Of a stretch of 64,000 bases of DNA, positions 35,201 to 47,379 are shown piece after piece. Positions within the stretch are counted from its first letter, which is position 1. The number at the start of each line of letters is the position of its first letter. The notes beneath the pieces are model-generated. The model searched no databases, was not told where the DNA came from, and saw nothing but the letters and a program-made list of their open reading frames with translations. Location: contig QYAI01000042.1 in assembly GCA_003988855.1 (NCBI GenBank), positions 146,670 to 210,669 on the forward strand, given 5' to 3'. The DNA comes from Arachnopeziza araneosa (lineage: Eukaryota; Ascomycota; Leotiomycetes; Helotiales; Arachnopezizaceae). Position numbers and translations under genes: made by a program.

Positions 35201-36286
35201 AACTGTTCTATGGTACACCTTGAAACTCGAGGACGCCTTGAACAACATCAAATTCTGATATCGGACTAGAGCAACATGCAGACTACGAATGTTCCTCAAG
35301 AATGGTTTGATAACTGGTACCGATAAAAAACAAGTTATTTTTTAACACAACTTAGTTTTGTTGAAACCACATGTGTCCTGTGCTGGTCGATCAGGAGAAA
35401 TATTTGTCTCGCCACGAGCTTGTGGATGTTCAAAGAGAGACATACCCTAGGATCTGATTAGTTTAGATAGACCAAGATCTCGCAAGGGTAGATGATATCC
35501 TTCGATATGTGCCACATTTAACGGAAGTTCACCAAGAGATTGTCAGGTGATACTAACCCGGGAACCTGCACACCGCTCTGGTCTGCCGCCAGATCTCTTT
35601 GACGATCCATCTACTTGGTTTGTACAACTTCATATCGGTGGAAATGCTCCATTCCACATGTTTCTCTTTCTAGAACTGCTGCTCGCGCAATGTACCACCT
35701 CGGGTGTTTGCTTGCAGATTCTTGCAGGATCTGCCCGAAAGCATGAACGACTTGCTTTTGCTGCTCGAGGTTACATAGATCCTGTGCAGTTTCCTGCATT
35801 CTTGATTGCAGATGTCGTGAAAGTTGAAAATGATGAAATGTAATCGCTCTGACTAGCTGTTTTTCTCCACTCTCAGAATAGTAGTTCTGATCTTAACGTT
35901 CTGTTTCGCAGTCTGGTTTCCGTTTCCTGAAGCACATGTTTCTGTTCCGCTATCGTTAAGTCATCATAATACTCCTTTTCAGAGTCATTTGTAATCTACT
36001 AGAACAGTCATAAGTATACATCAGAATGGCAGGGCAAGCTGTCTTTAGTACCGACTGCCGCGCTAGTGAGAAGTTTGTCTGTCAAATCAGCAATGGGGAA
36101 ATCACAAAAGCCGAAACTGCGACTGCGCCAGCGAGCCTATCTAGAACATTTTTCAAATGTCTCCCCTTTTGCGGGTTTCTCAAGCAGGAAAAAGGGAGCA
36201 AGCCAGAAAACACATTTTGCAAGACCAATTTCCCAGAGGGAAAGATTCTTCGTACATCAACATTCTCCACAGTCTCACTGCCAAGG
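32205..36286. other. large gene-poor interval
   Basis: Four kilobases without a gene that I can support. The first few hundred bases are the nudE promoter. One minus-strand frame between about 35900 and 35520 is open apart from a TAG at 35613-35611 and reads like protein (Gln/Glu-rich helix, then KHPRWYIARAAVLERE). It may be a gene relic. The last 260 bases are the leader, or an N-terminal extension, of the isochorismatase gene. Confidence 0.4.
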
Positions 36287-37262
36287 ATGGATCCCAAGAT
36301 CGAAGCTGCGCCATACAATTGGCCAATTGGAGATGCTACCTTTGACCCTAAGACGACTGCTCTAGTCATTATAGATATGCAGAATGACTGTAAGTCTCAT
36401 CCTCCTATCGTTACTCTACTGCTTCTGCTGAACACTCTGTTCTTTACTATCCCACTCTTGTATTACCACGACTTCTCATCTCGAGAGTACTTTGGAACAA
36501 CTTTGTTCTCTCTCAAATGTGATTTTGATTCCGTTTATCTAATTCAGGCCACACTGATCAATAGCGGTCGTTCGTTCAAGAACTTGCCATGCCAACCTCA
36601 CTAACTCTTTCACAGTCTGCGCACCGGGAGGATACATTCAAACTCAGGGATATGATATCAGCGATGCCCGAGCCATCGTTCCCAACATCCAAAAACTCCT
36701 CTCTGCTTTTCGCGTAAATGGAATGAACATCTATCATACCCGAGAAGGCCACCGACCAGACCTTTCCACACTGTCAGACCGTGAACATGCTCGAAGTAAA
36801 CTTAACGATTCAGGTCTCGGAATCGGTGATCTTGGACCTTTGGGACGTCTTCTCATCCGTGGCGAGAAAGGCCACGATACCATCCCGGAAGTCTACCCTC
36901 TGGCTGGAGAAAACATCATCGATAAACCCGGACGGTCTGCTTTTCAACATACCGAATTCGGTCTCATGCTTAGCATCAAGGGAATTAAAAACCTTATTCT
37001 CTGTGGTGTTACTACGGATGTCTGTGTTCATTCGACAATGAGGGAGGCGAATGATAATAGATTCGATTGTCTACTGGTGGAGGATGCAACTGCTGCGAGC
37101 GAGCGTCATCTACACGCAGGTGCTGTGGCTAGCGTAATTGCCGAGGGTGGAATCTTTGGAGCTGTATCAAACACGGAGAAGATCTTGGCTGCGTTTGGTT
37201 TGGGGGTGGCTGGTCAGAAACCGCCATCGCATGCTCGGAACTCAACTGTTGTTTCGGGTTGA
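36287..37262 (+). CDS. isochorismatase-family cysteine hydrolase
   Basis: This belongs to the isochorismatase/nicotinamidase/RutB-like hydrolases, which cleave C-N or ether bonds through a Cys-Asp-Lys triad. Exons 36287-36389 and 36616-37262 give 249 aa. The intron is 226 nt, long for this window. The nucleophile-side Asp is in VIIDMQND, a candidate lysine is in DKPGRSAF, and the catalytic cysteine is in GVTTDVCV. The family cis-peptide GVTT is also visible. I chose the start at 36287 because MDPKIEAAPYNWP matches how fungal members begin. The frame also runs upstream to an ATG at 36026, which would add 87 residues rich in Lys, Thr and Cys. The substrate (ureidoacrylate-like, biuret or other) cannot be told. 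Confidence 0.85.
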
Positions 37263-38482
37263 GCTAGAGAAAACACTATGAAGCTATTTCGTTCTGCGCC
37301 TCTCTTGTTGGCTGTTCCTGAAAGTGGTCGGCGTTGCTGAAACTTATCGTTTCTGATGACAATAGTTAGCTCTCTTGCACGTAGTCATTTGACGAATCAA
37401 GGCCTCTCTTGGATAGGTTCAGAAGCAGCTATCCTCAACATTAAGAGGCTGGAGGTGATGTCTTCCCTCGTCCTCTCATCGTCTAGTTTTGTTCTCATCA
37501 CCCTAGCATTTGATACCAACCGCCCAACGTATTTATAACTACTGGTCAACATATAAGGGGTTGAAGAAATATCGTTTACAGTATCTCAACTAACACATTA
37601 CTTTTACATAATTCCCAAATCACCAGGCCATTCTCACTCTATTCAGCATCTACCTCAACCTCCAACTCAAGCGTGAGCCATGAAGCTGCTCTCTACAACT
37701 CATGCAATGAGGCTTAGTTTTATGCGCCTCTCTAGCGTGAATTCCATAGTCCTCCAGTCTTCTCCTTCTCTATATCATCTAAAACCACCAAGCCAGCACC
37801 CTCCTCCTATTAACCCCTCACATCTGGTCTTCTATAAATTTCTCGCACCTTCTATAGTTTTCACTCATTTCTCCCCTCTTTCCTTCCAGATGCCTTACAC
37901 GCCTCATATTCCTTCTCCATCCCAGCAGTCATACCATCCTTCTCATCTCTCTACTAATTCCTCTGGGAATAGATCGTTGGAGGTAGCTTTTGAGAACAGG
38001 GAAGGTGAGGGAGGGCAAGGGAGAACATGGTAACTGTGGTCGTTCATGCATGGTTTGAGGAAAGATTGGGTGAGGACCATGATTGGTGGATTCGGAAAGG
38101 AGTTGGTTGAAGATGGCGGTATAGCATGGTCAGGACAAGGTGTGTATGTGGGTGATGAACAAGCGAGAAGATTGTTCTGTCTAGAAGAGTTGTTGATAGG
38201 TATGATGAAGGAGCTTATAAGTGCCAGATTGGTCTTCTCATTGAGTTCTTTCCCTCGGATTAAACAGCTTACTTGAAGGGTGAGGCTGTTTGCACTGATA
38301 CAGAAACGCATACAGCTTGACTAAACTGCCGTTGCAATTTGTAAAAATAGGAGCGAGAGCGGTCCATTCAAATACGATATAAAAAAAGATTTTATATTCA
38401 AAAAGTAAAGGAGGAGATTCAAAGTAGACGTCCAAGGTTATATTACAGTCCTCAACCAGTGTCAAGTTAGTTGTACAGTACG
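37263..38482. other. intergenic between convergent genes
   Basis: 1.2 kb between the 3' ends of the isochorismatase and the beta-ketoacyl synthase. The 117-codon plus frame at 37680-38033 is low-complexity Pro/Ser/His translation of CT-rich DNA. I do not call it a gene. Confidence 0.4.
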
Positions 38483-39871
38483 CTATGTATATTTGGAGAA
38501 GACTAGTGAGGCATTGGTACCGCCAAAGCCGAAGCTATTCGACAGAGAAACATCCACCGTCTTTTGTTGGGCAGCAAGAGGCACGTAGTTACACAAGAAC
38601 TTTTCATCCAAGTTGTGCAGGTTCAGAGTCGGAGGGACAATATTCTTCAGGCAAGTCAGCATTTGTTTTTGTTGCGGAAGATAGAAATACCTCTTTGACA
38701 GCAAGGATCGAGAAGATCGCTTCCACAGCGCCAGCAGCTCCTAAAAGATGGCCGATAGCACCTTTGGTACTGCTGACAGTAATCTCAGCCTCTTTCTCAA
38801 CCCCATGCTCTCCAAGCATCAATCTTGAGATTGCAGCGTTCTCAGCAGCATCCCCAAGTGGCGTGCTTGTCGCATGTGCGTTGATGTAGTCTACCTCGTT
38901 GGGTCTGAGACCAGCGTTCTTCAGAGCTCTCTTCATGGCTAGAAAGGCACCTTGGCCATCCTCCCTCGGCGCTGTCACATGATGTGCATCGCCACTACAT
39001 CCATAACCTCGGATCTCAGCGTATATCTGAGCGCCGCGGGCCTTTGCATGTTCCAGCTCTTCGAGAATGACCACACCTGCCCCCTCGGCGATCACGAAAC
39101 CACATCTATCTCGATCAAAGGGCCTGGACGATGAGGAGGGATCATGGTTGTACGCTGTTGCGAGCGAGCGAGATCTGGCAAATCCTGCCAAAGCTAGAGG
39201 GTGGATGCAGGACTCAGAACCTCCAGCAACCATTACGTCTGCATCTCCAAACGCAATGAAACGAGAAGCATCGCCAATCGCATGTGCACCTGTTGTACAA
39301 GCTGTTGTAACGGCATGATTTGGCCCTTGCAGACCATACTTCATTGAGATGTGACCAGCTCCGAGGTTGATAAGAAGCTGGGGAACAAAAAGAGGCGAGA
39401 CTTTGCGGTAGCCCTGCCAAGGATCTTAGTACAGTGAAACCCTTCGTGATAGAGAGGTCGCCTTACGAATTGGCTGTAGGATAACGTGGTGTTGTATAGC
39501 TCCTCGAGGTTTCCGATTCCGCTTCCGAGGCAGACTCCCGTAGCCTCCTTATCTTCTTGTTTGTGCGGCTTCCATCCAGCATCGTCAAGAGCCATCTCCG
39601 TAGCAGCAATGGCGTATTGAGTAAACTTGGCCATCCGACGCTCCTCGCCTTTTGCAAGCCAATCCGAGGCCTGCCATTTCCCTTCTGCTCTGCTACCTTC
39701 GGGCACGATTCCAGCAACGGTGCTGGGAAGTTCCAGCCACCGTCGTGCCGGCTGGAGATTTGCGACACTCCCAATGCCAGATTCGCCAGCCAGAAGCCTG
39801 CCCCAGGTCTTTCGAATGCCTGTACCTAGAGGGGTGACAGCTCCCAGGCCGGTAACTACCACACGTCGCAT
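38483..39871 (-). CDS. mitochondrial beta-ketoacyl-ACP synthase
   Basis: This is the KAS II-type condensing enzyme of mitochondrial type II fatty acid synthesis (CEM1), which supplies octanoyl chains for lipoate. The exons are 39871-39467, 39413-38691 and 38644-38483. The introns are 53 and 46 nt and the phases fit, giving 429 aa. The catalytic triad is complete: Cys in TTACTTGAHAIGDA (about residue 174), His in NAHATSTPLGD and His in KGAIGHLLGAAG. The C-terminal NSFGFGGTNAS block is present. The N-terminus begins directly with the enzyme fold (RRVVVTGLGAVTPLG), so a mitochondrial presequence is short or absent, as in yeast Cem1. A bacterial-type FabF origin of the family is ancestral, not recent transfer. 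Confidence 0.93.
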
Positions 39872-40991
39872 CGTTTCGCCATGTTATATGGGATCTGGCG
39901 TGGGGGGAGGGGGCAAGAAGAAAGTCAAGGAGGAGGCGGACGGGATTTCTCCAGATGCTATGTTGACCTGAGGTTCTGGCTGCCCAATCCAGCATAGTGC
40001 GCGGGAAAACTATAATCCAAGTCCGACGTGGCTGTCGCGGAGGTTAAATCCACTTGAGACGTCTCGAACACTTCTCTCGATCCTGCATCACATATCCAAA
40101 ATGATGAAAACGGAAGCATATGGCCTCATTGAGCTGCAGACATACCATTCAGATGGGTGGATGGTGTCTTTTGTCTCATAAATCCCCGACTTCAAAGCCT
40201 TTCCTGTAGCATGCCTGTTGACAGCGTCGATCAAGTCTGTAGAGGCCTGAGCTTCAATGCAAATCGCTCTTTATTCTTGAGAAACACCTGGAGCAGTGCA
40301 GAGGTCGTCAAGTGAGACCGCCACATTTCACTTATCAGTATCTTTATTTCTTCAACAGCCAGTACTGCAGCTTCCAGTCTGTGCTACTGTCGTCAGTGCA
40401 TAACTTAACTTTGTTTCTTAATTGTGCCGCACAGTTGTTTCACTACTTTTTGCATAGACAACATCCCGCTACATCCTTATCTCTGAATATTGTCTTCCAA
40501 TGGTCCGATTCCAAGTACTGAGTCTGGCCACTTGGCCGAAAAATGTATGATATTCTAGGACATTGGTTCCGAGCCAAGCTTTAGCAGGTTAATCTTGCCT
40601 TGTTTAGTATCTGCTCGCATGCTCATATTTTGTCGGCTCGCAAGTAACATCCAAGTCGGCCTCTGGATTATCCGTCGCAGGGCTGAGTTTACAATCATGC
40701 GTTTCCTGTCTAGAAGTCCTCTCTAGATTGGCCTTCCCCCACGTTATCCTGCTTCACGTAGGTCGCAGAAGCTCCCGTGTCATAACGCCTCATTCGTTAT
40801 CTTGCTCTAGCGATGTCAAGGACCAAGGATGTATGAAGAGTTTCTTGTCATATATACCTGCCCTAGCATTAGAAGTTATGTCTCCAGGCCGTTGATCGTT
40901 CTCCGTATCGCCGGGTCAAATACTCCCAATAGCCGTTCAATTTGATGGGAAGTCGTCTGGCACGGCACTCTCTAGGACATCGTCATATACA
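39872..40991. other. intergenic between divergent genes
   Basis: 1.1 kb between the starts of the beta-ketoacyl synthase (minus) and the oligopeptide transporter (plus), and thus two promoters. No gene is recognised inside. Confidence 0.4.
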
Positions 40992-43523
40992 ATGGAGGAC
41001 GAAAAGGACTGGAATCCGAAGATTAGTGATGTTGAAGTTAGCAGTCGCGAAATAGCTATAGGTACAGCAACGTCAAGGTACGACAACAATCAAGACCCAG
41101 TTGCGTATCTCAAGGCAAGACTTTCATCATGGGGTAAGTATTTCACAGTATGAAGATTCATGAAAGAGGTTATTAACATTTATTTAGATCCGAACTTCCC
41201 AGAGGATGACAAGGAGATGGAAACCCTTGAAGATGAAGAGGCCATTCAACCAAAAGATGTGGAAGATTCTCCATACCCAGAAGTTCGGGCTGCCGTCCAC
41301 AACTACGATGAAGAAGCTCCATGTAATACAATTCGCGCCTGGATAATTGGAATGGGCTTAGTTGTCCTTGGTTCCGGCATGAACACACTGTTCTCGCTCC
41401 GAAGTCCATCGATCAGTCTTGGTGCTCTAGTTGCTCAGATCATTGCGTGGCCCCTTGGTCACGGTTGGGCGAAAGTTATGCCAACTCGTCAATACAGTAC
41501 CTTTGGTATCAAATGGTCGCTCAATCCAGGCCCTTTCAATGTCAAGGAACACTCCATCATTGTTGTTATGGCTAGCGTAAGCTTCAGCGCTGCCTATGCC
41601 ACCGATATTCTCTTGGCTCAAATCTCTTTCTACAAGCAAGACTTCGGGATCATCTTTCAACTTCTACTGGTTATTACTACTCAATCTCTTGGCTATGGTA
41701 TTGCTGGACTGATGCGTAAATTTCTTGTGTAAGTGTCGTTATCCGCTGTTCTAGTCATTTAACTCCTTAGACTAATGTCAACAGCTACCCAGCTGCCATG
41801 ATCTGGCCTGGAAATCTTGTCACTGTTACTCTCATGAATGCAATGTATGAGAAACAGCTCAAGAAAGACCCTACCACGTTCGGTGGATCAATTGCGCGAT
41901 ACAGGTATTTCGGATACGTCAGCGTAGCTGCCTTTGCATACTACTTTCTTCCCGGGTTCTTTATGCAATTCCTCAGTATCTTCGCGTTTCCAACATGGAT
42001 CGCTCCGAACAATCCTGTTGTCAATCAAATGTTCGGTGGTTCTACTGGACTCTCAATCCTGCCAATTACTTTCGACTGGACTCAAATCACGGGATTCCTT
42101 AACTCTCCATTAATCCCACCCTGGTTTGCCATTGCTAATACAATGATTGGCGTCGTTGGGTTCTATGTTATCGGTGCAGCAATAATTCATTATACCGGAA
42201 CCTGGCATGCCAGATTCCTTCCTATGTCTGACAGTTCAACCTACGACAACACTGGGTTGGCTTATAACGTCACAAGAATTCTCACACCAGAGTTTACGTT
42301 GGATCTGGAAGCATATAAGTCATACTCCCCGTTATTCTTATCAACAACTTTTGCCTTGTCCTATGGCCTCTCGTTCGCAGCAATTGCTTCACTCATAGTG
42401 TTCACCTTTCTCAATCACGGGAAGCAAATTTGGAACCAATACAAGAATAGCACTAAAGAAGAACCTGATATCCATGTGAAATTAATGAAGAAGTATCCGG
42501 AGGCTCCAAGTTGGTGGTACATGATTCTATTCGCTCTCATGGTTGGATTGAGTCTGGTTACGGTCCTGGCCTTCCCTACTAATTTGACCTGGTGGGCGTT
42601 CCTTTTGGCTGTCAGTATCTCATTCGTGTTCTCTCTTCCAATCGGAATCATACAAGCCATCACAAATAACCAGCTTGGGCTCAATGTCCTCACGGAATTT
42701 ATCTTCGGCTATATCCAGCCTGGTCGACCACTTGCTCTGATGCTCTTCAAGACTTATGGCTATATTACTATGTCTCAAGCTTTAAGCTTTGTATCAGATT
42801 TGAAATTTGGTCATTACATGAAGATTCCACCTCGGACCATGTTTATGGCGCAAGTCGTTGCCACAACTGTTTCATGCTTCATACAAGTCGCAGTCATCAA
42901 CTTCGCACTCGCAAATATCACCGATGTCTGTACACCGCATCAAGAGAATCATTTCACGTGCCCAAGCGGAAAGGTTTTCTTCTCAGGTAAGGCACCTTCC
43001 GTACATCTTAAGTCATCAATGCTAATCGGCTTTAGCTTCCGTAATCTGGGGTCTAATCGGACCCCAACGCATCTTCTCTCCGGGCCAAACCTACTCTGCC
43101 CTCTTCTATTTCTTTGGCATCGGTTTTATCACACCTATAATCTTCTACTTTGCCGCCCGCCGCTTCCCTCGTTCTCCAATCAAATACCTTATTGCCCCTA
43201 TCATATTCGGTGGTGGCGGCAATATCCCACCCGCCACCCCACTGAACTATCTCTCCTGGGGCCTCGTCGGCTTTATCTTCAATAAAGTCATTCGCCAGAA
43301 GCATTTCGGTTGGTGGTCCAGGCTTAATTATCTGACAAGCTCAGGTCTTGATTTGGGCTTGGCACTGAGCACCTTGTTCATATTCTTTGCGTTTACGTTG
43401 AACAAAATTCAAGGACCAAATTGGTGGGGTAATAATATCGTGAGTGCCACGATGGATGCTCAAGATACAGCAGTGCAAGCTGTCGTCGCTCCTGGAACCC
43501 ATTTCGGTCCCAATTCGTGGTAG
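40992..43523 (+). CDS. oligopeptide transporter, OPT family
   Basis: This proton-coupled importer of small peptides or peptide-like molecules probably sits in the plasma membrane. Four exons (40992-41133, 41188-41728, 41785-42986, 43036-43523) give 790 aa. The introns are 54, 56 and 49 nt and all phases fit. An acidic, hydrophilic N-terminus of about 100 residues precedes roughly 14-16 membrane segments. The OPT signature NPGPFNVKEH is present near residue 180, and the second family motif, KIPPRTMF, appears in the C-terminal half. The cytoplasmic loop around KNSTKEEPDIHVKLM is typical of the peptide-transport clade rather than the metal-phytosiderophore clade. The substrate is not determined. 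The final exon ends with a hydrophilic tail, and the gene looks intact. Confidence 0.94.
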
Positions 43524-44188
43524 AAATTTAAGTTAGTGACGAGGCTCTCTGGAGAGACTTGTGTGTATATTGGATGTAGTTAGATCCGAGTTTCTCATTG
43601 AGAGTTTATAGTTTTCTTGTAATAATATGCGATAAGAAATGGATATGCTATTTACAAGAGCACGGTAATTTTACGAGTAAGTTGAACTCTTCAACCTCTC
43701 TGCTTCTGTCAATGACGATCCTCCCCATTTTCCCTTAAATGGAGGTGCTAGTTTGACTTGAGAAACTTGTGGCTTGCGCATCAAGAGACATTGAGCACAT
43801 CAGAATAGCTAGTACGCGATTTTGAAACCAGTTTAAAGGTAGGTTTTTCTAGAATAAAGTCATCATGATATGATCGAAGTTTGACCTTTAGAAGTACCCA
43901 AATCATCTTGAGTTCCCAGATTTGTTGCATTGCGTCAATCAAAGTGACATTTTTAAGTTAAAAGTATAGCCAAGACTTATATTAAATGCGATCTAAATCT
44001 ATGGAAAATTGTGGCCTAATGATTCATGGCTATGTACGAGGTATGTAGGGAAGATCAAGGTGGGAAAAATGAGGTCTCAAAGGAGATCGCGCTAAAACCC
44101 CCCTGTCGAAATTTATCATTGACGTCTTCATACCTCGAAGCTGGAAGGAGTCAAGCATTGAAAGCCTTCTTCTGAGATCCAACTCCAT
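43524..44188. other. intergenic, CBP3 promoter side
   Basis: These 665 nt are AT-rich and contain the 3' UTR of the OPT gene and the promoter of CBP3. No gene is seen. Confidence 0.4.
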
Positions 44189-45227
44189 ATGGCTTCTAAG
44201 ATTTGTTCTTCTTGTCTTCGTACTACACAAAGGCAAAGTCGCATATCATACGTAAGGTCTCGTCACTTTGTGTTCCTCTCCTAACATCTGCCCAGCGGCA
44301 AGCCTCGAATGCTTCGCGAACGTTTACAGCAGCAACCCGTCGAAATGCAGAGCTATCGGTACCCAATGCCACTGCAGCGACATCAATCCCACCAATTACT
44401 CCCGAAACTACAGAAGGGAAAGTGAGAGGAGTTGCCAAGGAGAGCTCCAAACTTGCTGCTAGCGCCCTGAAACCTGGCAGACTCACAGAAACATACTCAG
44501 CTTACGGAGCTACGGAAGCTCTCTACAAAGAATGCGCCAGCTATGCGAAATACAAGATACCCAAACCGGCCGATCCTGATGCGGAGGTACCGAAGACCGA
44601 AGACGGGGAAGATCTTGGTGTTGGCGAGGGATCATGGCATAAGGGTAAGACTGGTCTCCTCTTCGAGAGTACGATGCTTACATTTTCCCAGAGTTAGGAC
44701 TGCCAGCAACATTCAGCTCATGGTCACAAGTCACCATGCTGCACATGTACATGCTCTCGGCTCGATTTCGTTGCTTCGAAGCCAGTTCCGCACCAACATG
44801 GAATCAGCATCTGCTGGACCACTTCTTCTACGATGCCGAAAACCGCATGACTATAGATCATAACATGCATGCAAGTGGCACGCGGAACAAATACCTGAAA
44901 GACTTGTTTGTGCAATGGCGAGGTTTGCTTGCGGCATATGACGAGGGTTTGGCGAAGGGAGATGCGGTTTTGGCAGCTGCTGTTTGGCGTAATGTCTTCA
45001 AGGCAAGCGAGAACGTAGATATACGACAAATCGCTCAGATTGTGTCATATATGAGGAATAGTTTACAAAGGCTTGATTCCTTACCTGAGAGCACCCTTCA
45101 GCAGGCCAATTTTCGGTTTCCAGGTCTGTCTGCTGAGGGTCCGGTTGTTGCTGTAAAAAGTAGAATGATGGATACACCATTTGAGGAGGCGGCTGGGAAA
45201 CCAAAGCTAGTAGCGAAGCCCCGGTGA
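44189..45227 (+). CDS. cytochrome bc1 assembly chaperone Cbp3
   Basis: Cbp3 (UQCC1 in animals) binds mitoribosomes and newly made cytochrome b and starts assembly of complex III. Exons 44189-44251, 44296-44644 and 44692-45227 give 315 aa. The introns are 44 and 47 nt and the phases fit. The N-terminal 45 residues are rich in Ser, Arg and Thr with few acids and look like a mitochondrial presequence. The ubiquinol-cytochrome c chaperone domain covers about residues 140-290, with TFSSWSQVTMLHMYML, DHFFYDAENRM, YLKDLFVQWRG and KGDAVLAAAVWRN. The start at 44189 is the only ATG that gives a presequence in phase with the first short exon. This call is secure. Confidence 0.93.
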
Positions 45228-45699
45228 TTGTTCAATAAGAAGTGTTTGTATAACAGAGGAAATGTACGACTTATGTACCAAAGAAGCATTGTTCAACAGC
45301 TATACAAAATCCGAGAGAGCAACGAAAGCAGAGATGTGTAGAAACCTCTAGCAATGAAAACTCCAATCAAGCCAAAGCATTTGATTACAAATATCAGCTC
45401 AAGTTCACATTCTTCTTTTCCCTCTTCTCCATCTCAATTATCACTCCTTGGCAAACGCCAGTCCGTCTCTTATATATGATACCTTCTAGTTCAAACGGAG
45501 CTTCTTAAGAACTGCTCCATCAAATGGAGTTGTATTGAGTAATTCTTGAATATCTTTTTCTTTTTATAGACCTAAATGGTTACTGATATTCACCTAACTA
45601 GAAGCTCCCTATTGTTCTGCTGTGATTAATAGAATGCGTTGAATTAGCCTAACCTCGTGTATAACATAAATTTGGTCACAATAGTAAGCTAGGTGAGGA

Positions 45700-46104
45700 C
45701 TTGATCCCCTCGTTCTCCTTTGCGAGGCGTTCTTTCCTCTACCAAACACAATCAACGACGAGAGGTTGCTATCAACTTCTTATTTGTCCTACACAGATAC
45801 AAAGTAAGTCTTCCTATCTGATCTCTTGCTGTTCTCTTCTTGGCTTTCCATCCGAACGACTGTCTGCCGTGCGGGATTCTTGCTGTCGAGTAATATTTTT
45901 TTGTTATCACAGAAGACACTGCTCTTACAGACGACCCTCGCTGCCATTCAAGGTTATTGTTATTACCTAGGCTCTTACTTATCACGTCAAGTTCTTTTTC
46001 TCGCGTAAGACTGTTGTCAGCTAGTTCAATTGTTGGTCGAATTTTCGGAAGTATGCGCTAATCAACTTTAGATCTACAATCCAATCCACCAATTCCTCTT
46101 CAAA
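45700..46104 (+). promoter_or_regulatory. leader of repeat gene A with 5' UTR intron
   Basis: A CT-rich leader (45700-45803) ends at AAA/GTAAGT. A probable 268-nt intron (45804-46071) follows, and then a short exon just before the ATG at 46105. Genes B, C and D have the same arrangement (CT-rich leader, CAAACAC-like motif, GTAAGT donor, short untranslated exon). The shared plan argues that these are transcribed genes. Confidence 0.5.
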
Positions 46105-46377
46105 ATGGCTGACAACACCAACAATGACTCCTCTGTTGAGTTTTTTGCTACGGGTGTCGAATCTTTAGATTCAGGGTCAGGCATCTGGACCCCAATCTTT
46201 TCCGAGGAATCGCAGGACAACCATTGGGCCGATATCGTTCGCAAGACGGAGGTCACCGACTTCTACGACAAAGGTATCTTGAAAGATGAAGTGTTCTGGA
46301 GAGAAATCGTGCGCAAGATTGAACAAATCGATTTTTATGACTTCGGTATTATGGAGGAGCCGGTCTACTGGGGTTAA
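46105..46377 (+). CDS. small Trp/Asp repeat protein, gene A
   Basis: The 90-aa product is of a kind I do not recognise. An acidic N-terminus (residues 1-38, with SLDSGSG) precedes two clear copies of a 24-residue unit: WADIVRKTEVTDFYDKGI and WREIVRKIEQIDFYDFGI. The shared pattern is W, three to six residues, a basic residue, then D-x-x-Y-D-x-G-I. There is no signal peptide, membrane segment or cysteine. The frame ends in TAA at 46375, exactly where a third unit should start. Units 3 and 4 are still readable to 46496 after a one-base loss, so this copy was longer. The units look helical and acidic. Genes B, C and D are relatives. It could be a functional short form or a decaying member. Confidence 0.6.
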   Translation: MADNTNNDSSVEFFATGVESLDSGSGIWTPIFSEESQDNHWADIVRKTEVTDFYDKGILKDEVFWREIVRKIEQIDFYDFGIMEEPVYWG

Positions 46378-46496
46378 ATTGAGCGGAAATCGATTTCCAT
46401 GATGTTGGCATTAAGGAGGACATGGTTTACTGGAGCGAGATTGAACGCAAGATCGAGATCATGGATGCTTTTGACCAAGGAATTGTGGTTGAATAG
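46378..46496 (+). pseudogene. out-of-frame remnant, units 3-4 of gene A
   Basis: Directly after the stop of gene A the same repeat continues. It reads IDFHDVGIKEDMVYW and then SEIERKIEIMDAFDQGI, ending at TAG 46494-46496. A G-to-T change making TAA and loss of one base in the AAG of the ERK motif account for the break. Confidence 0.65.
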
Positions 46497-47042
46497 CTCG
46501 CTAATCAAATATTGGAGGAGCTTCCGAGAACTTCTCTTTGCATTCTCCTTTTCGATATCAACATTTTGCCTCGGCAGAGGAGCTAGGATTAGGAAAGGTT
46601 GGGCTTTCTGAACTTTGCTAGATGGAGTGGATCTTCATATGTGTGGGCGGTAGGACTACCTAGATCTGGCAATGCAACTAATTCTACATTTTTTGCCTCC
46701 CTTAATTTGAGCCTAGTACATATTTTCGCAGAACAGTGAGTCTAGATAGAGGTCGATACTCTTCTCGAAGCATGAATGTCGTGCATACATGATGAGACCC
46801 GGCATTGAAAATAATTATATAATATGATAACAAGCTGCAAGAAAAATAACCACGTCCGGATTAGCAGTATTGTGCCGTTATGTGAGTCTGGTTTAATGCT
46901 AGTATAAAACCCCTGACGTCCAGACCTCCTGGTAGATATCTTTCTCGCTTAGTGAAGAAAACAATAATAAACCCAAATCGCGACGAAAAAAATCAAGTCC
47001 TCTCAGAAATGGAAGAGCAAGAGAAAGAATAGCGATAAAAAC

Positions 47043-47060
47043 CTACCACTTTTGTGGTAG
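47043..47060. repeat. CTACCAC hairpin, copy 1
   Basis: CTACCAC and GTGGTAG, separated by 4 nt, form a seven-pair stem, followed by TAAAGAAAA. An almost identical block occurs at 48127-48144. Both sit at the same place downstream of genes A and B, so they mark a segmental duplication. Confidence 0.7.
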
Positions 47061-47379
47061 TAAAGAAAATCAACAACAAATCTTAGCTTGTCGATCTTCG
47101 GCGCAAGATCTGGAAATCAATCCACATCTTGACCTCCTCCATCCATCATGTAAGTCTCTCTCCCTTACCCAGTCAGCCATCCTCCACGTTTTTTTTTTGC
47201 GCAAGTGTTATCAAGTTGCCGTCATATATTCCAAATGCTGTCAATTGGGTCATTTGCTCTCTTTGGTTCACTTACTATCGATTTACTAACCCGTTCTTAT
47301 CTGGCTTACCTGTTGTCAAGTCTTTTCTAGACTATGCGCTGACTGATTTTAAGAGTCTACAGTCCACCAAACAACATTC

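Noticed and set aside
37680..38033. 117-codon plus-strand frame between convergent genes
   Set aside because: Low-complexity Pro/Ser/His translation of CT-rich DNA with no splice or domain support.
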